Source of the DNA: Gemmatimonadota bacterium
GTDB taxonomy: Bacteria > Gemmatimonadota > Gemmatimonadetes > Longimicrobiales > Gaopeijiaceae
Reading direction: 5' to 3'
Assembly: GCA_029879725.1 (NCBI GenBank)
Contig: JAOUPR010000009.1
Location: 1-60,436, forward strand
Length of the DNA stretch: 60,436 bases
Position numbers and translations under genes: made by a program. This document shows positions 9,414 to 16,004 of this stretch, one piece after another; position 1 is the stretch's first letter, and the number at the start of each line of letters is the position of its first letter. The notes under the pieces are model-generated. The model did not search any database. It worked only from the letters and a program-made list of their open reading frames with translations, and was not told the origin of the DNA.

Positions 9414-9824
9414 CTACCTTGGGTCGCCTCTCCCCCAGTACCGTCGGCGCGGAAGCGGAGTTCGGCGAGGCGGGGCGAGGTAGAAGCGCCGGTCGAGCCG
9501 GTCGATCCGGGCGTCGTGGGCGTCGACCAGCGCGTCGTGCGCCCGAGCGCGGCGGTTCCGAAGGGAGAGTCTCTCCGCCAACTGCTGGTGCTCCGAGTAT
9601 TCCTGGGCGATCCGTCCGTTCCGCTGGAGCCAGGCGTCGTCTTCCGCCAGGGCGGACTCCAGGCTGTCGATCTGCGCCACCAGGGGCTCGAGGGAGGTGA
9701 GTTGGACATCCACCCAGCACGTGTGGCCGGCCCAGAGGACGAGGTTCACCGCCACGATCACCAGCGCCGCCGCCACGGCCCTGCGGAGCGGGCGGGGATG
9801 ATGACGTGGGGGCACGGAGGACAT
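9414..9824 (-). CDS. Small single-pass membrane protein with coiled coil, unknown function
   Basis: Encodes 136 aa. The N-terminus is basic, followed by one hydrophobic segment (about residues 15-35, AAALVIVAVNLVLW). A charged helical region with heptad-like Leu/Ile spacing (about 45-85) comes next, and the C-terminus is Arg/Pro-rich. I do not recognise the family. It starts 4 nt after the stop of the 171-aa protein, so it is almost certainly co-translated as the third gene of the operon headed by the cytochrome b/Fe-S fusion. It could be an accessory or assembly subunit of that complex; this rests on context only. Confidence 0.6.
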   Translation of the reverse strand: MSSVPPRHHPRPLRRAVAAALVIVAVNLVLWAGHTCWVDVQLTSLEPLVAQIDSLESALAEDDAWLQRNGRIAQEYSEHQQLAERLSLRNRRARAHDALVDAHDARIDRLDRRFYLAPPRRTPLPRRRYWGRGDPR

Positions 9825-9828
9825 CCCT

Positions 9829-10344
9829 CTACCGGATGACCAGGTCGGTCGCGTTCTCGTCGGTGGTCACGAGGACGATCTGCGTCGCCCGGACCGTGAC
9901 CACGGTATCCATGTAGAGGGGGATTCCCCCGATTCCCGGTGGGGCGCCCACGGGGAGGATGGGCTCGAAACGGATCCGCACGCGATGCCTTCCGGGGGTG
10001 ACGGGAATGTCGTGCAGGACGTAGATGGGCCGGTCTCCGCGGGCTCCCCCGGGGTAGATGGTATCGTCCACCAGCCGGGTCTCCTCCAGACCGACCTGAA
10101 GGTGGTATGGGGCGATCCGGCCGATGCAGGCGTTCTCGTTCCGCATGTGGACCGGGAGCTTCTCCAATTCCTCGTCGGTGAGTTGCCGGCACTCCTCCAT
10201 GATGATGCCGTCGACCCTCCAGGAGAGCCGCACCAGTGCGTCGGTGCCCGTCCCGAGGGAGATGGGGATCCGGGACGCGGCGGCGATGGCGATGATGGCG
10301 AGGGTTCCCACCACGAATGCGGAAATGCGCTGGAGCGTGCTCAT
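9829..10344 (-). CDS. Membrane-anchored beta-rich protein, unknown function
   Basis: Encodes 171 aa: one N-terminal hydrophobic anchor (about residues 8-26, AFVVGTLAIIAIAAA) and a periplasm-facing domain with alternating beta-type hydrophobics. Two cysteines (EECRQL and NACIGR) could form a disulfide. ATG 10344 is chosen because it overlaps the upstream stop as ATGA and begins with a good signal anchor; the longer open frame upstream is only the shadow of the previous gene. No known domain is recognised. Its place between the cytochrome b fusion and another small membrane protein suggests a structural or assembly partner. Confidence 0.65.
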   Translation of the reverse strand: MSTLQRISAFVVGTLAIIAIAAASRIPISLGTGTDALVRLSWRVDGIIMEECRQLTDEELEKLPVHMRNENACIGRIAPYHLQVGLEETRLVDDTIYPGGARGDRPIYVLHDIPVTPGRHRVRIRFEPILPVGAPPGIGGIPLYMDTVVTVRATQIVLVTTDENATDLVIR

Positions 10345-11837
10345 CGGGACCTGATCTCCGACCGGAATTCCTCGATGAGGGCCAGGACGTGTCCGCGCTC
10401 GGCGGCTCCGGCGTGTCCCACCCTGACCCTGCTCCGGTCCACGCGCTCCTGAAGCTCCGCCTCGCGTCCATGATGGACGCGCTCGTCGAGCCACTTCACC
10501 CCTTCGCGATTCCAGCAATCCCCCGGGCGGCAGGAAACCACCAGCACGCCGCCGGCGCCACCACGGAGGAGCACCTCCACGACGGAAGTGTGGAGGCTCC
10601 CCGAGCACGGTACGGGGAGCACGGGCGTCTCCGGAGATCCGTCACCTCGGCCGATGCCGCCGGCGCCCCGTTCGCACGCGATGACCACCACGTCTTCTGG
10701 CCCGGGAGCGTGGCGTGTGAGGAATTCCCGCGCATGCGCCAACTGGTCCCGCCCCCCGACGTCGGGAATGCCGATGCACATGGGCGCACAGGATCCGGCG
10801 CAGATGGCGCACGCCGTGCACTTGGCGGCTTCCACCACCGCCACCACGCCCTCCCGTCCGTCCGTACGCGGCTCCATGGAGATGGCTTCGTAGGGGCAGT
10901 CGATGTAGCACTGCTCGCACCCGGTGCACATCCGCTCGGTCACCACGGCGGGCTGCGGACCCGTTCCCGGCTGCGGCCGCACCAGGGACGGGATCATGAT
11001 GAGGATTCCGAACCCGGCCAGGACCCCCACCCAGACCGATCCGGCCGGGAGGGCGCGGGTCACGGGGAGCCAGAATCCGTAGAGCACGTCGAAGGGCGTG
11101 GCGGACGGCAGATGCAGAAGATCGGCCTTGGGCGTCATCCCCATGGGCCAGGCCACGGAGACCGCGACCAGGAGGAGCGTCGCTCCCCACAGGAGGGGCC
11201 TCGGCGGAAGGAGGTAGCTGCGTGCGAGGCGTGACAGATGGATCCACAGCCCCAGCGCGATCCCCACCGGGACGGCGATGTGGGCGAACAGGTTCAGGAA
11301 GAAGAACGCGGCGGGCATGTCGCGTTCCCCGACGAAGGTCCGTCCGATGGGCTCGGAGAAGATGGGAAGGAAGTCGAAGAGGCGCGCGCCCTCCGCCGCG
11401 AAGAGCTGGGCCTGCACGTCCCACACCATGACGTAGCCGGTCCACCCGCAGAGATAGAAGAGGGCGAAGAGGATGATTCCCGAGATCCAGGCCAGCGCTC
11501 GCGGACCCCAGCTCCGGTCCTGGGCGAAGTACCGGATGGCGTGGAGGACGCCCGCCACCACCACGGCCGCGGACGCGTAGCGGTGGAGGCTGCGGATCCA
11601 GCGGCCCGCCCATACCTGCTGCGTGATCCGCGCCACCGACTCGTAGGGCGCGCCGATGCGATAGAAGAGGAGGAGGTACAGCCCCGTGACCAGGAGGGCC
11701 ACGAAGGCGGCGATGACCAGTTGCCCCGTGTAGTAGAGCGGGTTGTATCGCCATGTGTACACGGCGTTGAACGCAGCGTCCAGTCGCGCCAACAGCGCGT
11801 GGCTCAACTTCTCCGTCGACCTCAGGAATCGCCGCAT
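10341..11837 (-). CDS. Cytochrome b / di-[4Fe-4S] ferredoxin / MvhD-like fusion protein
   Basis: 498 aa with three modules. Residues 1-285 are a cytochrome b (b6-like) domain of about six membrane segments, with two H-x13-H pairs (H85/H99 and H186/H200) expected to bind two b hemes. Residues 300-355 carry two C-x2-C-x2-C-x3-C clusters (C304/307/310/314 and C340/343/346/350). Residues 380-455 resemble MvhD, the iron-sulfur subunit that links hydrogenase to heterodisulfide reductase, with C388, C411, C436 and C441 (VPCSG, SCRPGDC). If the N-terminus is cytoplasmic as in cytochrome b, six helices put the Fe-S and MvhD modules in the cytoplasm. The protein could then join the quinone pool to a soluble electron carrier. 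There is no Rieske gene or cytochrome b C-terminal half nearby. It is divergent from the Rrf2 gene, and two small membrane proteins follow in the same operon. Confidence 0.85.
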   Translation of the reverse strand: MRRFLRSTEKLSHALLARLDAAFNAVYTWRYNPLYYTGQLVIAAFVALLVTGLYLLLFYRIGAPYESVARITQQVWAGRWIRSLHRYASAAVVVAGVLHAIRYFAQDRSWGPRALAWISGIILFALFYLCGWTGYVMVWDVQAQLFAAEGARLFDFLPIFSEPIGRTFVGERDMPAAFFFLNLFAHIAVPVGIALGLWIHLSRLARSYLLPPRPLLWGATLLLVAVSVAWPMGMTPKADLLHLPSATPFDVLYGFWLPVTRALPAGSVWVGVLAGFGILIMIPSLVRPQPGTGPQPAVVTERMCTGCEQCYIDCPYEAISMEPRTDGREGVVAVVEAAKCTACAICAGSCAPMCIGIPDVGGRDQLAHAREFLTRHAPGPEDVVVIACERGAGGIGRGDGSPETPVLPVPCSGSLHTSVVEVLLRGGAGGVLVVSCRPGDCWNREGVKWLDERVHHGREAELQERVDRSRVRVGHAGAAERGHVLALIEEFRSEIRSR

Positions 11838-11905
11838 ATCGGGCAGATGGGGCTCATGGGGGTGACCGCTCCGGCCGCTGCCGGCGGGTTTCCTCTTGCG
11901 TCCAC

Positions 11906-11925
11906 CAATTAATCATCTCATCATG
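11906..11925 (-). promoter_or_regulatory. Putative operator shared with the nirS promoter
   Basis: On the minus strand this reads CATGATGAGATGATTAATTG. The nirS upstream region (21461-21480, plus strand) has CATGTGTAGATGATGAATTA: 15 of 20 positions agree, including all of AGATGAT-n-AATT. It lies between the divergent cytochrome b fusion and the Rrf2 gene, an AT-rich spot in GC-rich DNA, and overlaps the ATG at 11923. It resembles the AGATG-type half sites bound by NsrR-like Rrf2 proteins, but binding is inference. Confidence 0.45.
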
Positions 11926-12399
11926 ACGAACACAACTTCACCCGTGCCACCAAACGAGATCTTGATCCTTTCGCAGACGGCGGTCTACGCACTCAAGGCG
12001 GTGCTGCACCTGGCGGAGCAGGCCGCGCACGCTCCGCTGCGCGTGGACGACATCACGAAGGCGGTGGGCGTCCCGAGGAACTACCTCTCGAAGGTCCTGC
12101 ACGCATTGGCGCGCGAGGGGATCCTCGTGTCCGCGCGCGGGCCGAAGGGCGGATTCCAGTTGGCGGGGCGGGCGGACGAGCTGTTTCTCGGGGAGGTCAT
12201 CGCGCAGTTCGACGACATCGCCGCGGGATCGGGATGCCTCCTGGGGCGAGAGCGGTGCAGCGACGAGTCTCCCTGTGCCGCTCACCAGCGTTGGCGCGAC
12301 GTTTCCAACGCCGTGCGACAGTTTCTGGATCAGACGACCATCGCCGACCTCACACACTCGGGAGCGCGCCTGGAATTGGAACACCTCGGCGTCGACTGA
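11923..12399 (+). CDS. Rrf2-family transcriptional regulator with Fe-S-type cysteines (NsrR/IscR-like)
   Basis: 158 aa with an N-terminal winged helix (LSQTAVYALKAVLHLAEQ, then VPRNYLSKVLHAL as recognition helix and the GPKGGF wing). Three cysteines C105-x6-C112-x5-C118 are spaced as in Rrf2 members that bind a [2Fe-2S] or [4Fe-4S] cluster, so it can plausibly sense NO, oxygen or Fe-S status. The start is uncertain: ATG 11923 has no Shine-Dalgarno, and GTG 11944 or TTG 11962 would begin nearer the usual LSQTA start. It is followed after 129 bp by the heme-copper reductase operon and is divergent from the cytochrome b fusion. A role as NO-responsive repressor of this island is inferred from neighbours. 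Confidence 0.88.
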   Translation: MTNTTSPVPPNEILILSQTAVYALKAVLHLAEQAAHAPLRVDDITKAVGVPRNYLSKVLHALAREGILVSARGPKGGFQLAGRADELFLGEVIAQFDDIAAGSGCLLGRERCSDESPCAAHQRWRDVSNAVRQFLDQTTIADLTHSGARLELEHLGVD

Positions 12400-12420
12400 C
12401 CTCGACGTCGCGAACACCCC

Positions 12421-12460
12421 GTCGGGCCCGGCCTCGTGACCCTCTTTCCACGAGCCCGAC
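12421..12460 (+). other. Imperfect hairpin between the regulator and the reductase operon
   Basis: GTCGGG (12421-12426) and CTCGTG (12433-12438) pair with CACGAG (12449-12454) and CCCGAC (12455-12460), with a 6-nt bulge. There is no T-tract after it. It may be a terminator of the regulator mRNA or a leader structure of the reductase operon. Confidence 0.35.
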
Positions 12461-12528
12461 GATCCGGTTGCCGAGGCGACCGGCGGAAGTCGACGTATGC
12501 GTGACGGTTCAACCTCAAGGAGGGAGTG

Positions 12529-12699
12529 ATGGACGATCCTCGAATGGTTCCGGACGACCCGCCGGAGATCCCGTTCTTCCAGCGTCTCTACGACAGTCCG
12601 TTCGTGCTTCTCGCGTTCGGGCTGGTGGTGATGTTGGTGCTCTTCACGTTCTGGGGGCTCTGGGAGGTCTTGACGCTTCCCGAAGCCACCCTGCCCTGA
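12529..12699 (+). CDS. 56-aa single-pass membrane protein, subunit IIa-like
   Basis: Short gene reading MDDPRMVPDD to LPEATLP, with one hydrophobic helix (about residues 24-46, FVLLAFGLVVMLVLFTFWGL). AAGGAGGGAG (12518-12527) lies immediately upstream of the ATG. It ends 16 nt before subunit II. B-family (ba3-type) heme-copper enzymes carry a similar one-helix peptide (subunit IIa), so this is probably the equivalent small subunit. The assignment rests on position, size and topology, not on sequence similarity. Confidence 0.7.
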   Translation: MDDPRMVPDDPPEIPFFQRLYDSPFVLLAFGLVVMLVLFTFWGLWEVLTLPEATLP

Positions 12700-12715
12700 A
12701 CCCGGAGGCTCGACC

Positions 12716-13279
12716 ATGTACACCACCGGTGTGACATCTCCACAGGGCGTCTGGTGGAAGCCGGCCCACAAGTCGGAGAAGATCTGGTTCACCATCTCCT
12801 TCATCTGGTGCCTGATCCTCTTCGCCATGATGCCGTTCTGGCACTTCAAGGGGGGTCAGAACCCCTCCGGTATCCGGGCCAAGGTGAACCCGGCCGACTA
12901 TCAGGCGCGCGTCACGCAGTTCATACAGGACTATCGCGTGGGGACGGAGAACGGGATTCCCGTCGTGGCGCCCCCCGCGGGGAGCGACGTCTACCTGTTG
13001 GGTCAGATGTGGGCGTGGACGCCCATCCTCCAGTTGGAAGAGGGTGCGGAGTACACGCTCCACCTCTCGTCCATCGATCTGAACCACGGATTCAACCTCT
13101 ACCCCTTCAACGTGAACTTCCAGGTGGTGCCGGGCTACGACTACGGCCTGCGCGTCACTCCCACGGAGGCCGGGGACTATCGCATCGTCTGCAACGAGTT
13201 CTGCGGTGTCGGCCATCACCTGATGGTGGGGAAGGTCATCGTGACGGAGTCCACTGACGCGTCCGGGGGGGATCGATGA
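12716..13279 (+). CDS. Heme-copper reductase subunit II with CuA site
   Basis: 187 aa: one N-terminal transmembrane helix (about residues 22-45) and a periplasmic cupredoxin domain. The binuclear CuA ligands are complete: H124 (DLNHGF), C159-x3-C163-x3-H167-x2-M170 (CNEFCGVGHHLM). It should take electrons from a soluble or membrane-bound cytochrome c or cupredoxin and pass them to subunit I. Its stop overlaps the subunit I start (ATGA). The short length and one helix fit B-family (ba3-type) enzymes. Because subunit I lacks the oxidase tyrosine, the complex may be a CuA-containing nitric oxide reductase. Confidence 0.9.
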   Translation: MYTTGVTSPQGVWWKPAHKSEKIWFTISFIWCLILFAMMPFWHFKGGQNPSGIRAKVNPADYQARVTQFIQDYRVGTENGIPVVAPPAGSDVYLLGQMWAWTPILQLEEGAEYTLHLSSIDLNHGFNLYPFNVNFQVVPGYDYGLRVTPTEAGDYRIVCNEFCGVGHHLMVGKVIVTESTDASGGDR

Positions 13280-15024
13280 ACACACATGGCGCTGACGCCC
13301 CGGCACGGGGCCCGTTCCGGACCTGTCCCACCACCGGACTCCAGGTCCACAATGACGCGGACAACCTGATCAAGGCCAACGCGGTGGCGGCCACGGTGGC
13401 CCTCCTCGTGGGCGGGCTCACCGCGATACTCGTTCTATTGACCCGTTGGCAGGCGGTCCATCTCCTGGACGCGGAGATGTTCTATCGCGTCCTGACCATC
13501 CACGGGATGAACATGCTCATCTTCTTCATCCTGTTCTTCGAGATGGCGGTGTTGTACTTCGCGTCGGCGGTGATCCTCAACTCCAGGGTCGCCGCGCCGA
13601 AGGTGGGATGGGGGGCCTTCGGCCTCATGGTGCTGGGCACCCTCATGGTCGAGTGGACCATGTTCACCGGCAGGGCCGACGTCCTCTTCACCTCGTACGT
13701 ACCGCTCAGGGCCCACCCGCTCTTCTACCTCGGTGTGATCCTCTTCGCCGTGGGCGCGCTCACGGTGGTGTCCATCTTCTTCGCGACCCTGGTCGTGGCC
13801 AAGCGGGAGCGGACCTACACGGGCTCGGTCCCCCTGGTGACCTTCGGAGCCATCACGGCGGCGATCATCGCGGTGATCACGCTGGTTCACGGCGCCGCCA
13901 TCTACATCCCGACCTTCTTCTGGTCCCTGGGGATGATGAACGTGGACCCTCAGGTGTACCGCCTGGTGTGGTGGGGACTGGGACACTCGTCGCAGCAGAT
14001 CAACGTGGCGGCCATGGTGTCCATCTGGTACCTCCTCGGCGCGCTCACGGTGGGCGCGGTGGTGGTGAGCGAAAAGGTCAGCCGTACGGCCTTCGTGCTG
14101 TACGTGGGATTCATCTCCATGGCCTCGGCGCACCACCTCCTGGTCGATCCCGGGTTCGGGTCGGCCTGGAAGGTCGTGAACACCTCCTACTTCATGTACA
14201 TGGCGGTGCTGGCCTCCATGCTCCACGGCTTCACGGTTCCGGCCGGCGTGGAGTTGGGGATGCGTCTGCGGGGCTTCACGCAGGGGATCTTCGGATGGCT
14301 GCGGCGGGCACCCTGGGGTGACCCGGGCTTCAGTTCGCTCTGGCTCTCCGTGGTGATCTTCGGATTCGTGGGTGGGATCACCGGTGTGACGTTCGGCACC
14401 GAGCAGATCAACATCATCGCCCACAACACGCTGCGGATCCCCGGACACTTCCATGCCACGGTGGTGAGCGGGACGGCCATGGCCTTCATGGGGATCACCT
14501 ACTACGTGATCCCCCTCATCTTCCGGAAGAAGGTGGCCTTCTACGGGATGGCGAGGTGGCAGCCGTACGTCTTCAGCATCGGGATGCTCATCTTCTCGAT
14601 GTGCATGACGTTCGCCGGAAGCTTCGGGATTCCGCGCCGGCACTGGGACATCACCTTCGCCGGCGCGCCCTTCGACGTGCCGTACTCGCCCGCCGTGAAC
14701 CTCGTCATGGGGGTCATGGCCATCGGCGGTCTCCTGGCCGCGGTGGGTGGTGGGATGTACATCCTCATCACCGTATGGTCCGTGTTCTTCGGGAAGCCTT
14801 TGGGCGCGGAGGCATCGAAGGCGGCGCTGGAGGGATCGGTTCCTCCGGGCGTCTACAACCGGCCCTTCCTCCAGATCCCCGCGGACGACACGGAAGTGAA
14901 GGAGCACGGGTGGATGGGGATGATGCCGGGAACGATGATCCTGGTGATCGTCTTCCTGGTCGCGTTCATCGTGTACTATTTCGCGAACTGGAAGCTGCTG
15001 TCCTTCGTGTGGAAGGTCGGCTGA
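13276..15024 (+). CDS. Heme-copper superfamily subunit I, B-family; probable nitric oxide reductase rather than ba3 oxidase
   Basis: 582 aa, about 13-14 membrane helices, catalytic subunit. Metal ligands visible: H76 (low-spin heme, TIHGMNM), H237 and H286-H287 (CuB), and H391 and H393 (GHFH, high- and low-spin hemes). Spacing closely follows Thermus ba3 (H72, H233, H282-283, H384, H386). The position of the cross-linked Tyr, four residues after the first CuB His (ba3 Y237), is Q241 in the motif GHSSQQ. Oxygen reductases of the A and B families need that tyrosine; NO reductases of the superfamily lack it. With nirS, a Cys-containing Rrf2 gene and a SCO gene nearby, NO reduction to N2O is the better guess, as in the B-family-derived NORs (eNOR, sNOR and related groups). 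Automatic annotation would call it b(o/a)3 cytochrome c oxidase; activity is not proven by sequence. Confidence 0.9.
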   Translation: MNTHGADAPARGPFRTCPTTGLQVHNDADNLIKANAVAATVALLVGGLTAILVLLTRWQAVHLLDAEMFYRVLTIHGMNMLIFFILFFEMAVLYFASAVILNSRVAAPKVGWGAFGLMVLGTLMVEWTMFTGRADVLFTSYVPLRAHPLFYLGVILFAVGALTVVSIFFATLVVAKRERTYTGSVPLVTFGAITAAIIAVITLVHGAAIYIPTFFWSLGMMNVDPQVYRLVWWGLGHSSQQINVAAMVSIWYLLGALTVGAVVVSEKVSRTAFVLYVGFISMASAHHLLVDPGFGSAWKVVNTSYFMYMAVLASMLHGFTVPAGVELGMRLRGFTQGIFGWLRRAPWGDPGFSSLWLSVVIFGFVGGITGVTFGTEQINIIAHNTLRIPGHFHATVVSGTAMAFMGITYYVIPLIFRKKVAFYGMARWQPYVFSIGMLIFSMCMTFAGSFGIPRRHWDITFAGAPFDVPYSPAVNLVMGVMAIGGLLAAVGGGMYILITVWSVFFGKPLGAEASKAALEGSVPPGVYNRPFLQIPADDTEVKEHGWMGMMPGTMILVIVFLVAFIVYYFANWKLLSFVWKVG

Positions 15025-15042
15025 ACCAGTCTGCTCGGCATC

Positions 15043-15074
15043 GGGGGGCCGTCACCGTGGCGGCCCCCCGTTTC
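15043..15074 (+). terminator. GC-rich hairpin between subunit I and the SCO gene
   Basis: GGGGGGCCG (15043-15051) and CGGCCCCCC (15061-15069) form a 9-bp stem with a 9-nt loop, followed by GTTT. The T-tract is short, so it may attenuate rather than stop transcription into the SCO gene that begins 18 nt later. Confidence 0.5.
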
Positions 15075-15091
15075 CATCGAGGTGATGTGAG

Positions 15092-15994
15092 ATGGTGAAG
15101 GATAGAAAGGAATGGACGCTGGCCGCCGTGGCGGCGATCGCGGTGATCACCGTGGCCTGGTGGGCCCTGGCTCTCTGGCCGCTTCCCGCGGATACCCCCG
15201 TATGGTTGGAGCGCGCGCGGGCGGTCTGCTTCAACACGGGGCCCACGGGGTTACCCACCGCATCCGGGTGGATTCTCCTCATCGGGCAGCCTCTGGGGAT
15301 GGTGGCGCTGCTCGTGGTGGGGTGGCGCCGGGAGCTCGGGGAGGGGATGGCCATGGCGGTCGGCACGCCCGGTGGCAGGGCGGCCCTCATGGGAAGCGTG
15401 CTGCTCGTTCTCACCGGGGCGACCCTGACGGTCGTGCGGGTCCGATCGGCCACGGCCACGGGGATCGTCATCGCCGGGGCCGCCGAGCTGCCCGACACCT
15501 ATCCGCGCCTGGACCGGGCCTACCCGGCCACCGATGGACTCGTGGACCAGAACGGGGAGTCGTTCTCACTGGCGAGTCTGGGGGGACGGGGCGCTCTGAT
15601 CACCTTCGCCTTCGCGCACTGCGAGACCATCTGTCCGGTGGTGGTGAGGAACGCCCTCGCGGCGAGGGACGCCGTGGTGGATCACGGGAGCCTGGCGGTG
15701 GTGGTGTTCACCCTGGACCCGTGGCGGGATACGCCTTCGAGGCTTCCCGGAATGGCCGAGGCCTGGGGAATGGCGGCCGGCGATTTCGTGTTGAGCGGCT
15801 CGGTGGAGGCGGTGGAGAAGGCACTGGAAGGGTGGAACGTCGCGCGGGAGAGGGACGGGCGCACCGGAGACGTGTCCCACCCGGCGCTGGTCTACCTGGT
15901 GGAGCCGGACGGGACGGTGGCCTATGCGTCGACCGGCGTACCCTCCCAGCTGGAGGAACTGGCCCGGCGGATGGAGGCGGCGCCTCTGCCGTAG
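15092..15994 (+). CDS. SCO1/SenC-like copper chaperone with N-terminal membrane domain
   Basis: 300 aa. Three hydrophobic segments fill the first half (about residues 8-30, 60-78 and 95-130). A thioredoxin-fold SCO domain follows, with the copper motif C-x3-C (HCETICP) and the distal His in DVSHPALVY. SCO proteins deliver copper to, or reduce, the CuA site of heme-copper enzymes, so the job here is most likely assembly of subunit II encoded 1.8 kb upstream. It is longer than typical SCO1 because of the extra membrane region. A hairpin separates it from subunit I, but it is probably still in the same operon. It ends 10 bp from the convergent receptor gene. Confidence 0.88.
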   Translation: MVKDRKEWTLAAVAAIAVITVAWWALALWPLPADTPVWLERARAVCFNTGPTGLPTASGWILLIGQPLGMVALLVVGWRRELGEGMAMAVGTPGGRAALMGSVLLVLTGATLTVVRVRSATATGIVIAGAAELPDTYPRLDRAYPATDGLVDQNGESFSLASLGGRGALITFAFAHCETICPVVVRNALAARDAVVDHGSLAVVVFTLDPWRDTPSRLPGMAEAWGMAAGDFVLSGSVEAVEKALEGWNVARERDGRTGDVSHPALVYLVEPDGTVAYASTGVPSQLEELARRMEAAPLP

Positions 15995-16004
15995 TCGGGA
16001 GTCC

